From Durusdinium trenchii (taxonomy: Eukaryota > Sar > Dinophyceae > Suessiales > Symbiodiniaceae), in assembly GCA_963970005.1 (NCBI GenBank), contig CAXAMN010003547.1, forward strand, positions 115,385 to 179,384: a stretch of DNA of 64,000 bases, given 5' to 3'. Below are positions 37,501 through 45,615 of this stretch, piece by piece; within the stretch, counting starts at the first letter, position 1, and the number at the start of each line of letters is the position of its first letter. The translations under genes were made by a program, and so were the position numbers. The notes below the pieces were generated by a model. It saw only the letters and a list, made by a program, of their open reading frames with translations, had not been told where the DNA came from and did not search any database.

Positions 37501-40403
37501 AAGAAAGGGTGGACGGCACAGCCACGGCTATCGTGGCCAGCCCTTTTTTCCTAAGAGAGAACCCCAACAGTAAACTGTTTGGGGAAAACACTTGTAGAAT
37601 CTGGTAGATACTTGTAGTATCTTGATGTATCTTGTAGTCAAAGCAATTCCTTGGCGACATGCTTGTGCTTTCGTTTCCAGCAGCTCACCCCAGTTGTGAG
37701 GCGGCCAGAAAACCTGACCCGCCAAATCAGCCAACCGGCGCGCAACTCCTGGTGCATTGCACTCTTCACCATAATCCAAGATCCTCTCAAAGGGTGGCAG
37801 ATGATTCAGGCTTTGCTAAGAGTCGACTCGGGCTATTTGCAGCAAAAAAGACACCCAAAAACGAAGCGAACCTTGAGAGTGAGAAATCTGCGTGGGTGAA
37901 ATCTAAATGCATCCTTCGATTCCATGATCACTTCCTCTCAACAGCCGCATTAAACCACAAAATCCAGTCGAAACCGCTCAAAAGAAAGGCATTGGTCTGC
38001 TCGTACGATCCCTATCTATGCCGTTTAAGATGTTTAAGCATCTCGTTGGTCTGACCGTTCACTGCTCCTTGGTTGAAGGTGAGCTCATAGACCACGCGCT
38101 CCACTCGGCACCAGCCCCGGTGGGCCCAACTGTGCTCGCTGAAGGTCTCGGTCTCCTCTGGATTGGACAGCACCGGGCAAAGTGCCACGAAGAAGTCGCA
38201 CCTCAGGGGGGTGGTAACCAAGTGGGATTGGAGACATGTTGAAACCCTCTATGACTTTTCATGCGTTTACATGTAAGAACTCCTTTTGCAAACCTCATAA
38301 TATCTCATATATTTGGCGCATTTTAATGCATTTTATGACATAGGCGTGTCTGTCTGGCATGTGTATTTTTCCATTTGTGCGAAGGCCTATTGGGCCGTAG
38401 ACTGACCTGGTCGGGTTTGAAAACCCTCCGGCTCCTTGCACGTTTCCGGCCCGGCCCCGCACCTGGAGACATATGATGGGATGCTGCTGATCGCCTTCTG
38501 TAGGCCCTGCTCACTTACATGTGCAGCTTGTGGGCACGAGAAGTAGTCGTACCACAAGTAGAGATTTTGCGCTTGCCACTCCGAGGCATTGATCCCCTGG
38601 TGCTGACAGAGCGCCGGTTCCGCCGTGCCACGAGGCACGAGGGGGTTCCGACGAGGGGATGAGGGATGAGGCGACCGTCCTGATCGCTGAGGGGGTCGAT
38701 CCTCCACGGGTTCTCTAAGACATGTTGGGCGCCAAAGGATTCACCACCCTTCGAAAGGTGGACCATCGCTTCAGCCCAGCGATGGGACATGGGCTCTCTC
38801 GGCAGGTGTCGACCTGCCAACCCCTCCCTCAGCTCTTAACCATTACAGACTTCCACATCCAGCCCCCCCCATAGGTGACCAACCCACCCCTTCAGTCTTC
38901 GGCCCCAACAACTCCCCACGGTTCCAGCGCTGCTTTTTCAAAGCACCCACTTGGAACCCGGCCTTGGAGCGGAAGTACACAGCCTCGGTCACCAGGTCTA
39001 CGTTCACCTCAGAGGTGCCGGAGATCAGATTCTGCAGCGAGTCCTGCAAGACTTGCATCCTGAGCGGTGCCGGGTCACCGGGTCCAAAGCGAGAGTTAAC
39101 GCCAAACTGGTGTGGTGGGAAAAGACATGATCAATGTATAGAGGAAAGGTCTGGAAGAAGGCACTTCATAAAACCACATAAAGGATCATCCAATGTTCTT
39201 CTGTACGAGGGGCGAACCTAAGGAAAAACATACACTCTTTCAATCTCTTTCAACATACTATAGGCACAACCGTGGGGAGTCACGCTTGGGGTCTTCATGA
39301 TTCTGAGGGTGGTCAACTGTGGTCAATGCCCACAAGTCACCCTGGGTCATTGAGTTTGACCATTCCGGAAAGAAGGGCATCACTGATTAGTTGCTGAGCC
39401 AACCCCTCCAAATACCCTACAAGCAAACAGCTATCCCTTGTCCAAAGATATCTCCAGCTATACCCCTTGTCCACACACCGCCGCACAGCATTCTTGTGAT
39501 TGCATCGCCCCATCTGTAATCTTTCAACAGCAGCATCGGACATCCGAACCGCGGTTCCCTATGTTCCCTTCGACCCGAACAAAAAGACCAATCACGGCAC
39601 GAAGCCGAGCAAACTGCTGGAGCACTCTGCCGAGCCACTGCTTGAACTCGGGATCTGGATGTCCTTTGCCAATCCACTGATGGGACACAAACGCGGCCTT
39701 TCCAAGGCTCTTCTGGAAAATGGTGAGCTCCCCACCTGCAAAGCTTCTGCAAAGCCGGCGAAGCGCGCAGCGAAGGTGGGTGCCCTGGTACGCGCCGCCC
39801 TGGAACCACACTCAGAGAGTAATGATGAGTAATGGTAGTTGAAGCATGCCCCAGAACTTCGTTTTTGGCTCTGTTTTCATAGCTATAGTTATAAGTCATC
39901 CACCACTACCATGCCGGGGTTTTCAATGAGTCATGCAGTCCAACTCTCAGGGATGACTATTCAGAAAAAACAAACGTAAAGAACAAACCAAGCTAGACCA
40001 TCAAAAGGTGTCCAATGGAGATCTCTAAGTAGTGTAGGGTAGTCTATTGGACACCCCTTGATGGTCCTTGGATGGTCCTCGGATGGTCCTGGAATGTTTG
40101 TAATGCAGAAACATTCGACCAACAGTCGAACAAAACAAGTGAAACAATGACATCTTCCAGCACTGACCGGACAGTCACGCTCTTTCCGTCTGCGTCCTTT
40201 GGTGAATCCTCCGCATTGCATCAGTGCACAAGGGAAGTAGCTGGCTGGCAGGTGATGTTTCCTGTCACCAGCTGCGGCGTCCAGCTGTGGGTATCGGTAT
40301 AGTACAGGTATAGCTGGACCCCCAATCCATCCCCAGACTGAAAGGCGCCTGCGAGCAGCTCTTCATGTGGTTTGATCTTATCCATCTTCATCAAGGTTGC
40401 TAC
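25234..40403 (-). CDS. multi-exon ankyrin-repeat gene with N-terminal 'SHQW' domain
   Basis: This joins the exon entries below into one gene on the minus strand, with more than sixteen exons over about 15 kb. The first exons encode a compact domain whose landmarks are 'AAFVSHQWIGKGHPDPEF', 'LYLWYDYFSCPQ', 'FFVALCPVL' and 'WAHRGWCRVERVVYEL'. The alternation of W-D/Y-PQ and RGWC-x-x-E motifs recalls TIR/HET-like signalling domains, but that is inference. The C-terminal part is a series of ankyrin repeats, which are protein-binding helical repeats. Several junctions are fixed by matching codon phase: 40349/39735, 39639/39059, 38963/38578, 38463/38201, 35439/35149 and 29600/29338. Two are GC-AG introns. 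A Copia element (30248-34906) interrupts one intron. The gene may extend beyond 40403 and its stop is uncertain. Confidence 0.7.
26110..26190 (-). CDS. ankyrin gene, repeat fragment
   Basis: The frame reads 'TSRALAEAASSLLVEGANVN' then 'LRNARG', the second half of an ankyrin repeat (L-L-x-x-G-A-N-V-N). The exon borders are approximate and the phase to the previous exon is not resolved. Confidence 0.5.
26698..26793 (-). CDS. ankyrin gene, repeat exon
   Basis: Thirty-two codons, phase 0 at both ends. The exon starts after CATTCAG| with 'YTWGRRTMLRRVGYHGRHAT' and ends 'PLMIAILCGNFE' before GAG|GTGGGC. A-T-P-L-M-I-A-I-x-x-G is the ankyrin signature. Confidence 0.65.
27207..27705 (+). repeat. 16/17-bp tandem repeat array
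   Basis: About thirty units of the form GTTTACACCAACCACC(G), alternating 16 and 17 bp. They lie in an intron of the ankyrin gene. Long plus and minus pseudo-ORFs ('FTPTTVYTKPR') come from the array. Confidence 0.92.
28420..28564 (-). CDS. ankyrin gene, repeat exon
   Basis: It encodes 'SFDLSRTLHTAAMFQGTAVL' then 'VRRLIEASADVDEPYLANN', a clear ankyrin repeat (T-L-H-x-A-A ... L-I-E-A-x-A-D-V). It is bounded by CCGAG|TCC. The donor is either GTGATC after 'ANN' or the GC at 28419. Confidence 0.65.
29262..29338 (-). CDS. ankyrin gene, repeat exon
   Basis: It encodes '(V)DGPRNLFGDHALHMAIAA' then 'GAEDATQ'. The H-A-L-H-M-A-I-x-x-G core is an ankyrin first helix. The acceptor is CGACAG|TT. The end is a GC donor ACACAG|GCG, phase 0. 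Confidence 0.65.
29600..29725 (-). CDS. ankyrin gene, repeat exon
   Basis: It encodes 'GATQVGVAALENDPIGIRLL' and 'CSVSADPRKKNL', one ankyrin repeat. The acceptor is CGTCCAG|GG and the donor CTTG|GTGTTT. The leftover G joins TT of the next exon as Val in phase. Confidence 0.65.
29825..29897 (-). CDS. ankyrin gene, repeat exon
   Basis: It starts after TACAAG| with 'KSMAVEAVNRHPEVSQLLME' (the ankyrin-like helix pair A-x-E-A ... H-P-E-V-x-x-L-L). The start is phase 0, fitting the preceding exon. The donor is uncertain (AA|GTACAA near 29825). Confidence 0.55.
29962..30066 (-). CDS. ankyrin gene, ankyrin repeat exon
   Basis: Thirty-five codons, phase 0 at both ends, bounded by CCCCGCAG|GCG and GCTGCA|GTGAGT. 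It reads 'ARAEINLDKGCSLIHICARF' then 'KNHEAMQLLFAANAA', one ankyrin repeat. The Copia element 2 insertion lies between this exon and the exon at 35149. Confidence 0.78.
30248..30372 (-). repeat. 3' LTR of Copia element 2 (125 bp)
   Basis: It begins TGCAAGACGG and ends CATTCCATCA on the plus strand. It differs from the partner by an 18-base stretch near 30328-30350 (present here, absent there) and by single substitutions. Confidence 0.93.
30357..31450 (-). pseudogene. pol: Copia element 2 reverse transcriptase, truncated RNase H
   Basis: RT entry motifs are 'MLEIPAMVEV', 'GGWFRRARLVARQF' and 'TFAPSG'. A TAA stop (31163) precedes 'MTLDVKDAFLMSPQP'. The catalytic 'LTVHVDDVFMVG' is at residues 76-87 of the 31147-30608 frame. 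After a one-base loss near 30750 the thumb and connection follow ('DLFSKFYRKTPLDANFT', 'GRLMYLAGERPDAQFVNQ'). RNase H starts ('FGTGGFGVRIDSKSRG') but runs straight into the 3' LTR, so most of it is deleted. The element cannot encode a full polymerase. Confidence 0.88.
30373..30384 (-). promoter_or_regulatory. polypurine tract of Copia element 2
   Basis: In element orientation the bases just before the 3' LTR read GGAAGGAGGAG, the expected purine primer for second-strand synthesis. Confidence 0.7.
31267..32667 (-). pseudogene. Copia element 2 protease tail and acidic linker
   Basis: The same register as the gag frame continues through in-frame stops TAG (32353) and TAA (32071). The pieces read 'MQFEARIFAVKSPSTQ', 'MKNKDDTWTQLENVEDIN' and a 255-codon block rich in Pro, Glu, Asp and Ser ('EDEHEEKKVDQST', 'VIEVSDDEDEKK'). 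This corresponds to the connector between protease and RT, the place where an integrase would be expected. No H-H-C-C or D-D-E pattern is visible. A one-base loss near 31465 moves the reading to the RT frame ('EELEHLDTMAKDKEIN'). Confidence 0.75.
32668..34686 (-). pseudogene. gag: Copia element 2 gag and protease
   Basis: The frame has 672 codons. The Met at codon 148 ('MADESLKLVAVALERLTVH') is the more likely gag start. Residues about 180-375 form the gag core ('LKTWGDWKFSFVNYIKG', 'AWRVLLKEMQPATRARSLAL'). Then comes a Lys/Gly-rich basic tract, a CCHC knuckle ('CHNCGKPGHFAKEC', 458-471), an acidic linker and an aspartic protease with the catalytic 'LDSGADISVLP' (about 596-606). The protease end 'HRPILCAGR' is followed by a TAG stop at 32668-32670. 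The same frame then continues with 'LQRGWSLGG', so the stop replaces a sense codon. The acidic protease site looks intact. Confidence 0.88.
34788..34799 (-). promoter_or_regulatory. tRNA primer-binding site of Copia element 2
   Basis: Directly adjoining the 5' LTR in element orientation is TGGTAGGGGAGC, one base different from the site of element 1. It is consistent with priming by the same initiator-Met-like tRNA. Confidence 0.82.
34800..34906 (-). repeat. 5' LTR of Copia element 2 (107 bp)
   Basis: It starts TGCAAGACGG and ends CCATCA on the plus strand, with TG...CA ends. It is one of the shortest LTRs expected for Copia elements, 18 bases shorter than its partner. Confidence 0.93.
34999..35149 (-). 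CDS. ankyrin gene, ankyrin repeat exon
   Basis: The exon encodes 'YQNGFQNPFDYDSAGWSP' then 'MCYACMKGDVPLVAALLKQR' and 'IDPNEKIKKAQG'. This is one ankyrin repeat (G-W-S-P-x-x-x-A-x-x-G-x-x-x-x-V-x-x-L-L). The acceptor is TTCTGAG|GTATC. The donor is not GT. A GA donor at 34998 would keep phase 0. The Copia element begins 92 bases further on, inside the following intron. Confidence 0.7.
35439..35638 (-). CDS. ankyrin/SHQW gene, exon before the repeats
   Basis: The exon encodes 'NMNLPHYRFLLNQQTSILRG' and 'LPVKPIE', and ends 'DVVPGFEGEDVLERF(M)'. The internal 75 bases between GAG|GC and CGCCAG| fit an optional GC-AG intron, phase 0, so the real exon may be two pieces. The donor at 35438 (TTTAT|GTCGC) leaves AT, which with G of the next exon makes Met. 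Confidence 0.65.
35782..35857 (+). repeat. 38-bp tandem duplication
   Basis: Two identical copies of a 38-base segment starting GCCGAAGCCTTCTTGAATCC, end to end, in an intron of the ankyrin gene. Confidence 0.92.
36024..36248 (+). repeat. GGTGGA / GTGA microsatellite
   Basis: GGTGGA-type hexamers (about 36036-36105) pass into GGAGTGAT and GTGA tetramers (to 36248). On the minus strand this gives Ser-Leu-Thr-His and poly-Pro pseudo-ORFs. It is intronic in the ankyrin gene. Confidence 0.93.
36748..36840 (-). CDS. ankyrin/SHQW gene, linker exon
   Basis: Thirty-one codons, 'GSFTVESDRDRIGVVLAKFV' then 'KKKLLSCVLAL', are bounded by TTTGCCAG|GGG and TTG|GTGCTT, phase 0 at both ends. It precedes the exon at 35638 in the same phase. 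I infer that other small exons lie between 36840 and 38075. The frame at 37528-37779 ('ECNAPGVARRLADLAGQVF') is one possibility. Confidence 0.6.
38075..38201 (-). CDS. ankyrin/SHQW gene, exon 5 ('RGWCRVER')
   Basis: The exon encodes 'CDFFVALCPVLSNPEETE', then 'EHSWAHRGWCRVERVVYE' and 'LTFNQG'. The acceptor is CTGAG|GTGCGAC. The donor is not fixed (GTGAAC near 38070 is a candidate). In this protein type the segment closes the N-terminal domain. Confidence 0.72.
38463..38578 (-). CDS. ankyrin/SHQW gene, exon 4 ('LYLWYDYFSCPQ')
   Basis: The exon encodes 'WQAQNLYLWYDYFSCPQ' followed by 'LQKAISSIPSYVS'. The acceptor is CGGAG|TGG and the donor CCAG|GTGCGG. The leftover AG joins G of the next exon as Arg: 'SYVS-R-CDFFVALCPVL'. 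The W-Y-D-Y-F-S-x-PQ signature is the strongest landmark of this domain. Confidence 0.78.
38963..39059 (-). CDS. ankyrin/SHQW gene, exon 3
   Basis: The exon encodes 'MQVLQDSLQNLISGTSEV' and 'DLVTEAVYFRSK'. It is bounded by CTCAG|GATG and a GC donor AAG|GCCGGG. It ends in phase 0, matching the phase-0 start of the exon at 38578. Confidence 0.72.
39639..39735 (-). CDS. ankyrin/SHQW gene, exon 2 ('FVSHQW')
   Basis: The exon encodes 'GELTIFQKSLGKAAFVSHQW' then 'IGKGHPDPEFK'. The acceptor is TTTGCAG|GT and the donor is AAGCA|GTGGCT. Its two leftover bases (CA) plus the first G of the next exon complete a Gln codon, giving 'EFKQ-MQVLQDSLQN'. Confidence 0.75.
39995..40067 (+). repeat. hairpin repeat, copy 1
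   Basis: Arms of about 25 bases (39995-40019 and 40043-40067; core GGTGTCCAATGG / CTATTGGACACC) flank a loop containing TAAGTAGTGTAGGGTAGTC. Confidence 0.75.
40349..40403 (-). CDS. ankyrin/SHQW gene, exon 1 (first seen)
   Basis: The exon reads 'VATLMKMDKIKPHEELLAG'. It is flanked by an AG acceptor (ACGCAG|GTAGC) and a GC donor (CTCGCAG|GCGCC). One leftover base joins the exon at 39735 to give '...EELLA-G-GELTIFQKSLG' without a stop. A Met inside may be the start codon if no earlier exon exists. Confidence 0.55.
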
Positions 40404-43400
40404 CTGCGTAGCTTCTCTGCAAACAGGGTGGTGAATCTTAGTTTTTCTCAAATCATGTGGTTGGGTCTCTCTCATTCAGAACAGTCCAGTCAGCTGAACC
40501 TCTTCTCAAAGTCCCAAGTTACATGGCTCAGGAAGGCTTTCGCATCGAAGCAGGGCCTCTTAGATCGTCGTCTCAACGTCTTCACCATCACTCGAATGAA
40601 AGGTCCACATGTCCACATGGTGACCCTAAGGGGTCAACCGTGAAAGACCTTTGTTTTTTCTGCTTAGAGAAGGTTCTTGGTTGAATCCAAACATCATGTG
40701 CAAATAACAACATTACAACTTGTTTATAACCACCAACCTGGGTCGTCGTGTGGCCACTACACTGAAGTCACGAATCATCATGGTGTGTGTGTGTGGATGG
40801 CATGGCCCCGAAATTCTTCGGATGGCGAAAATCCGGTCTGACCAAGTTCAGGTGGTTTTCACTCACTCACTCCACGGAATCCCCGTGAGGTGGTGCCATT
40901 TTCACAGGTGGTTTTCACAGGGTGGAGTGCACCTGCCGCGGCTGGGATGAGACCGGACCGAACCGACCCCAAAGCCCGGAAGTGTCCAAGCAATGAGGTG
41001 TGGCAAATATCATGTGTATATATATTATATACACATAATATATAGTATTATGACATGTACCAGGACCATCCAAGGGGTGTCCAATGGACTACCCTACCCT
41101 ACCCTACTTATGTCTCTATTGGGCACCCATTGGAAGTGTCTAACGAATGTCATTGTATGTCTAACGAATCAAAGACTCCGAATTCCCCATCCCACGGAAG
41201 ACTTCCTGAGGAAAAACCACCCAACCAGCAACGCACACCAGAAAAAAAACGTCTTCTTGGCAAACTTCTCTCTGTATGGTATCACAGACTGAGGACGCAC
41301 AGCAGTTGAACATCCGAGGTGCTGGAAGGGTGTACCTTAGATGCGCCGGCTGCATGATGAAGCAAATGACCAGAAGTTTAACCAGACTCTCTGGTCAAAA
41401 CGGGGCCGATTTGGGAGCCTTCCTTGTCCAGCCGTTCGTTATGTAAGCCTTCCGTTTGTGCCGATATAGTAGCAGTCCATAGTATCATCAAATTGGAAAA
41501 ATCATTTTAAATAACATGTGTTTTACATTGGTCTATAGTGTTTTCGTCTTCGTACAAAAACCTCTCCAACACCTGGACCTAGGTTCTGAGTCATTGTTTT
41601 ACTATTAAACTTAGAGTGGAAACAACTGCAGCTGAAATTCGGTCAAGACCGGTTTATAATGTTTTGCAAAAACGAATTAGCGTGACTTGGTCAACGTAGC
41701 TCACAGTGAAACTTGTGACCCAAAATCGAACTATAGGCGCCTGGTTGTCCATGACTGTCTTGGACATGCTGAAAGGCCTGCGCTCATACTGTTTCAAGGG
41801 TTAGGATTGATGAAGTGGATTCTTGGTCCTCATAGGCTTTCATGGCCCGCACAAGGAATACATTTCGATCATACCATAAGCCTGGACCACACTGCCCTGG
41901 CAATCTCATATATACAAGCTTAGAGTTCAGTATTGTACGCGATTTGTCTAGTGCCTCCTAGTGCCCCCAAGGTCTCTTTCCCAGTTCAAAACCTTTGTGA
42001 TGTGATTGCTACCAGTACCCAAGTTCTCTTTGATGTTGGGAATGGTAGCGGAAAGCAGTGTTGGCAGAACGGACGCCCCCGGACGATGGATCATGGATCG
42101 ATGCCAATGCGGTGCCCTTCGTGGTGGAGGTGGTGGTGGCTGTGGCTATTGCGGCTCCCGTTGTTGCAGCAGCCTCTCAGTGGTCGTCGTTGCCGTTGCC
42201 TTCATTACCATCACTGTTGTTGTTGCTGCGGTTGGTGCGTGCGCCACTCAAAACTTGACACAAAAGAAGAACTCCAACGTTTCAGTTGCATCATGTTGCA
42301 TCTATTACCATTATCGGCTAAGTGTTGATTTGAAGCCCTGACATTGCACATCTAAAGAAACCACATCACAGGTCACCAACATGTAAGAAGCACTCGGGGG
42401 TTGAAGACCTTTCGTCCACGTCCTCGTCGACTCGTTGCTCATTGCATCGAGAGCACATTGGAAAGAAGTGATCAACTGAGCTTTCCGAACCTTTCTCAGA
42501 GTCACCCAATGAGGTGGCATAACGCTCGAGTGGCGTTTGTAGCGAGGTCTTTCCATGTTGGGCACAGCCAGCGACACAGGGCATGGGCAGTACTGCTCGG
42601 AAATCAAAACTAAGTCCTGTCGGATCTGAAAATCAATGTGGCGGCTCAGGCCACAAAAACCTTGCCAACTCCTATGGAGTGGCGAAGGACAGAAGAACTC
42701 CTGTCGAACACAGCTGCGGGAGAATAGAGATGCGTCCCCATCTGACCATGATCCATGTGTGAGGAGCAGCTTAAGACTTGAGGGTATCACAAATACTCTG
42801 CTTCCCTCTATTAAACAAGTCCAAGTCGTGAGTCCAAGCACTATGATTCTCTATAGTTCTCCAATCAATCCTTCTAGTACCAGGAAGGAGGATCTCTAGT
42901 GAGCATTTAGCATCAAAGCATGTGAAAGCTTCAAACAAAGGAGTCTTGTGAAGTTTGAGCTTCTGTGTTGTAATTAAATGTACCACGGATGATTCGATTT
43001 AGTGTACCTAGTCGCTCTCTTCCAATCCAGCGCCGACCCAGCGCCGGCCTGGTGAGGGTGACCCCACAGACATAGAGGATCAACGCACAAATGACGCTCA
43101 CCTGGCCGCGCGTGGCGAGGTCGACAGTGTCAATTGTTCGGTCGACAGGACGAGGAGAAACACGTGACGGTGAACCGTTCGATGGTACCTGTGTACATCG
43201 AACAACAACACCAAGAATAGACTTTTCATGAGAAACTATGATTTCATAATATGTATTCTGTGTGATATGTATTCTGTGTATGTGTACATCTATACTATGT
43301 ATATATATATGCATTTTTGAACGTGTAGCTTTGTGCTGTTGCTTGCACTCGGGGCTGCGCTTGCATCCAGAGTTGTATGAATCTCTGCACGGAGCGTCTG

Positions 43401-45469
43401 GCTCGTGTTTCTAGTTTTTGGCCGTCTAACAGGCCCTGCCAACCACAACCAACACGTCGGCCTGCATATCCCAACAAATCATCGGAATCCATTGCCACAT
43501 ACAGTAATTGAACTTGGACTTATATCATCTTATGATACCTTGTAATTATATCATCTTATATCTTTGTTTCAATCCACTTGTCGCATCTTGTTGTCTTGGG
43601 TTGACTTGCACGCACATGCACACCAGAGCCACTTGCGAAACAGCATGCCACGCCACGCATGCGAGACAGTGTCAGTCTGCTCCTCTCTCCTTCTCTTCTC
43701 ACTCTGAGGATCGAGCCCAGAACACCGACTGGACCGCATCCAGTAGACCCGAAGCGATGATGTGCAACCTGCAGCGCGCCGCCGGAACCGGCGGCCCCGG
43801 GCTGCGAAGCGCCGGCGCGGAGGCAGCACCCGACATGTCGCGTGCGTGTTTCGGGGCATCCCGGCTGGCGCATCACTCGGAAGATCCGGAAGATCCGCAA
43901 GATGCGCAGAAGCCTGGCACGGAAGCGCTGAGCTGGAGAGCCATTGGCTTCCAGCTGAACAGTTGGGAGCGGAATTCAAAGAGAGTTCAAAGCGTCCGGC
44001 CTCCCAAAATGCATCGACGGCTTGCATGCAAACAAGAACAACGAAGGATGGGGAGGGACGGGGAGGGAGTGGGATTAAATTGGGCTGGTGGTTTGTACGT
44101 ATGAGACAATGCTCACTACCTTGAGGCCAAGAGCAAGCAAAAGCAATTATACCCATGCCGAAAACCAGTGTCATGCAGAGCCGTGAACCCTCCACATGTT
44201 CTCATAGCTCTATAATTAACAATAATAACAAGGACCTCACCTATAGGTACTCCTCATCTTCCACATCCCAAGTGATGTTTGGAAATGTTTGGAGGGTGGC
44301 CTCCCCGTTTCCAGCTCGGCCATCCACGTTCCAGCCCCCCCAGGTGCCCCGTTTGCCTAAAGACTCGCATCAGCACGATGTAGAGCTGTGGTCCTCACCG
44401 ACACCGATCCCCCGGCCGCGGGCGATGTTTCAGGTGGTCTAGGCCTCCTCAGTTCAATGAACTCCACCTGAGGTGGTCTAGCCCTCTAGGATTTTTCAAT
44501 GAACTCCACAGAACCTGGGCCACCGTCGTCGCAATTGACACCAAGCAACGCTGCTTCGGGAGATGTGCTTGGCTTGGCTTCGACCGACTCGGAGCCAGTG
44601 ACAGTGACCATCTGGTGTGGATGCACATCCACTGGAAGATACTGGAACAACGTGCACCATCTAAACCCATCTAAACCCTACCTTTTCACATGCAATATCT
44701 AAAAGGCACTGGCAGGGTGCCTTACCAGGGATTTCTTAAGGAAGAAATGGCGCTCCCTTCTTGTTTGGACAAGGCCGACCGGGTGTTTTTCCCGCGTCGC
44801 GGCGTGAAGTGAACGGCGGATTCACCGAGATCACGAGATGTCACGAGTCAAACCTGGAGGGCCCGGGGCTTGAGACGCATGTCCTTACTAAGCATTGGAT
44901 GGTGTGCACTGTGTTACTAAACAGATCTGAGCAACAAATACCCGCAAGTCCTCACGCGGCGAAAACAAGAGTTCGATGGCTTTTCTGGTGCTGAAGCCCG
45001 TTTGAGAGTTCCTTTGACCATGAACTCCGGGCCGACTGACCCCCGATCCCCGAACTTCTGGGCATCCCCACCAGTGGCCAGTCGTTGCAGCAGGCAAATC
45101 CCGCGGTCTATCACCTCTGCACTGGGTGTCGGTTCTGGCCAGGGACTCTTTTGGGCTTGACCTCAATCAACATGTACTCAACTGTACTCAACAACTACAG
45201 CATAGCAGCATAGCATAGGAATAGATCAATCTATATTAGTATAATACAAGTTACTGCCCAACAGGAAAAATAAGAAAATAGTCCCTAAAAACTAAAACTC
45301 TAGTCATGTTGCCTCGAAACTCTCCGTGATCCCGTTGGGTCCCGAATATTTATATATAGGAATATTTACAGTACCCTGGACCCTGACTTTCTGTCTACCC
45401 ACCTGTCACGGATGTGTGACCTAGGGTAGTCGTGGAGTGCATACGGTGAATCTACCCACCCTGAAACTG
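40404..45469. other. unassigned stretch
   Basis: No recognised gene. Short simple-sequence tracts (GTGTGTGTGTGG near 40783, AT-rich 41010-41050) and hairpin copy 2 are present. The frames in 43500-44200 reflect GC-rich DNA. Confidence 0.35.
41062..41128 (-). repeat. hairpin repeat, copy 2
   Basis: The arms have the core GGGGTGTCCAATGG and CTATTGGGCACCC. The loop is the reverse complement of copy 1 with the GTAGG unit repeated (plus strand ACCCTACCCTACCCTAC). Confidence 0.68.
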
Positions 45470-45615
45470 GACTCTACCCCAACTGAGGCCGCGACTCCTA
45501 GAAATACTAAAGCAAAGTCAAAGGTATTCCAGTAGAAATCCTTGGCGTTGGATCTTCGGTTGAAGGACAAGCGATTCGGATCTTTAAAGGTGTTTCTTGC
45601 AGGATGATCCAGGAT
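45470..45615 (-). CDS. candidate ion-channel-like exon
   Basis: The frame reads 'RLSFNRRSNAKDFYWNTFDF' then 'ALVFLGVAASVGVESS'. The W-N-x-F-D-F-x-L-V block after basic residues resembles segment S3 of voltage-gated cation channels. An AG acceptor (TTTAAAG|) precedes it. No other channel segment was found nearby, so this may be an isolated exon or a relic. Confidence 0.35.

Noticed and set aside
41085-41107. ACCCT repeats as telomeric sequence
   Set aside because: There are only about four units, inside the loop of hairpin copy 2. The expected dinoflagellate telomere unit is different.
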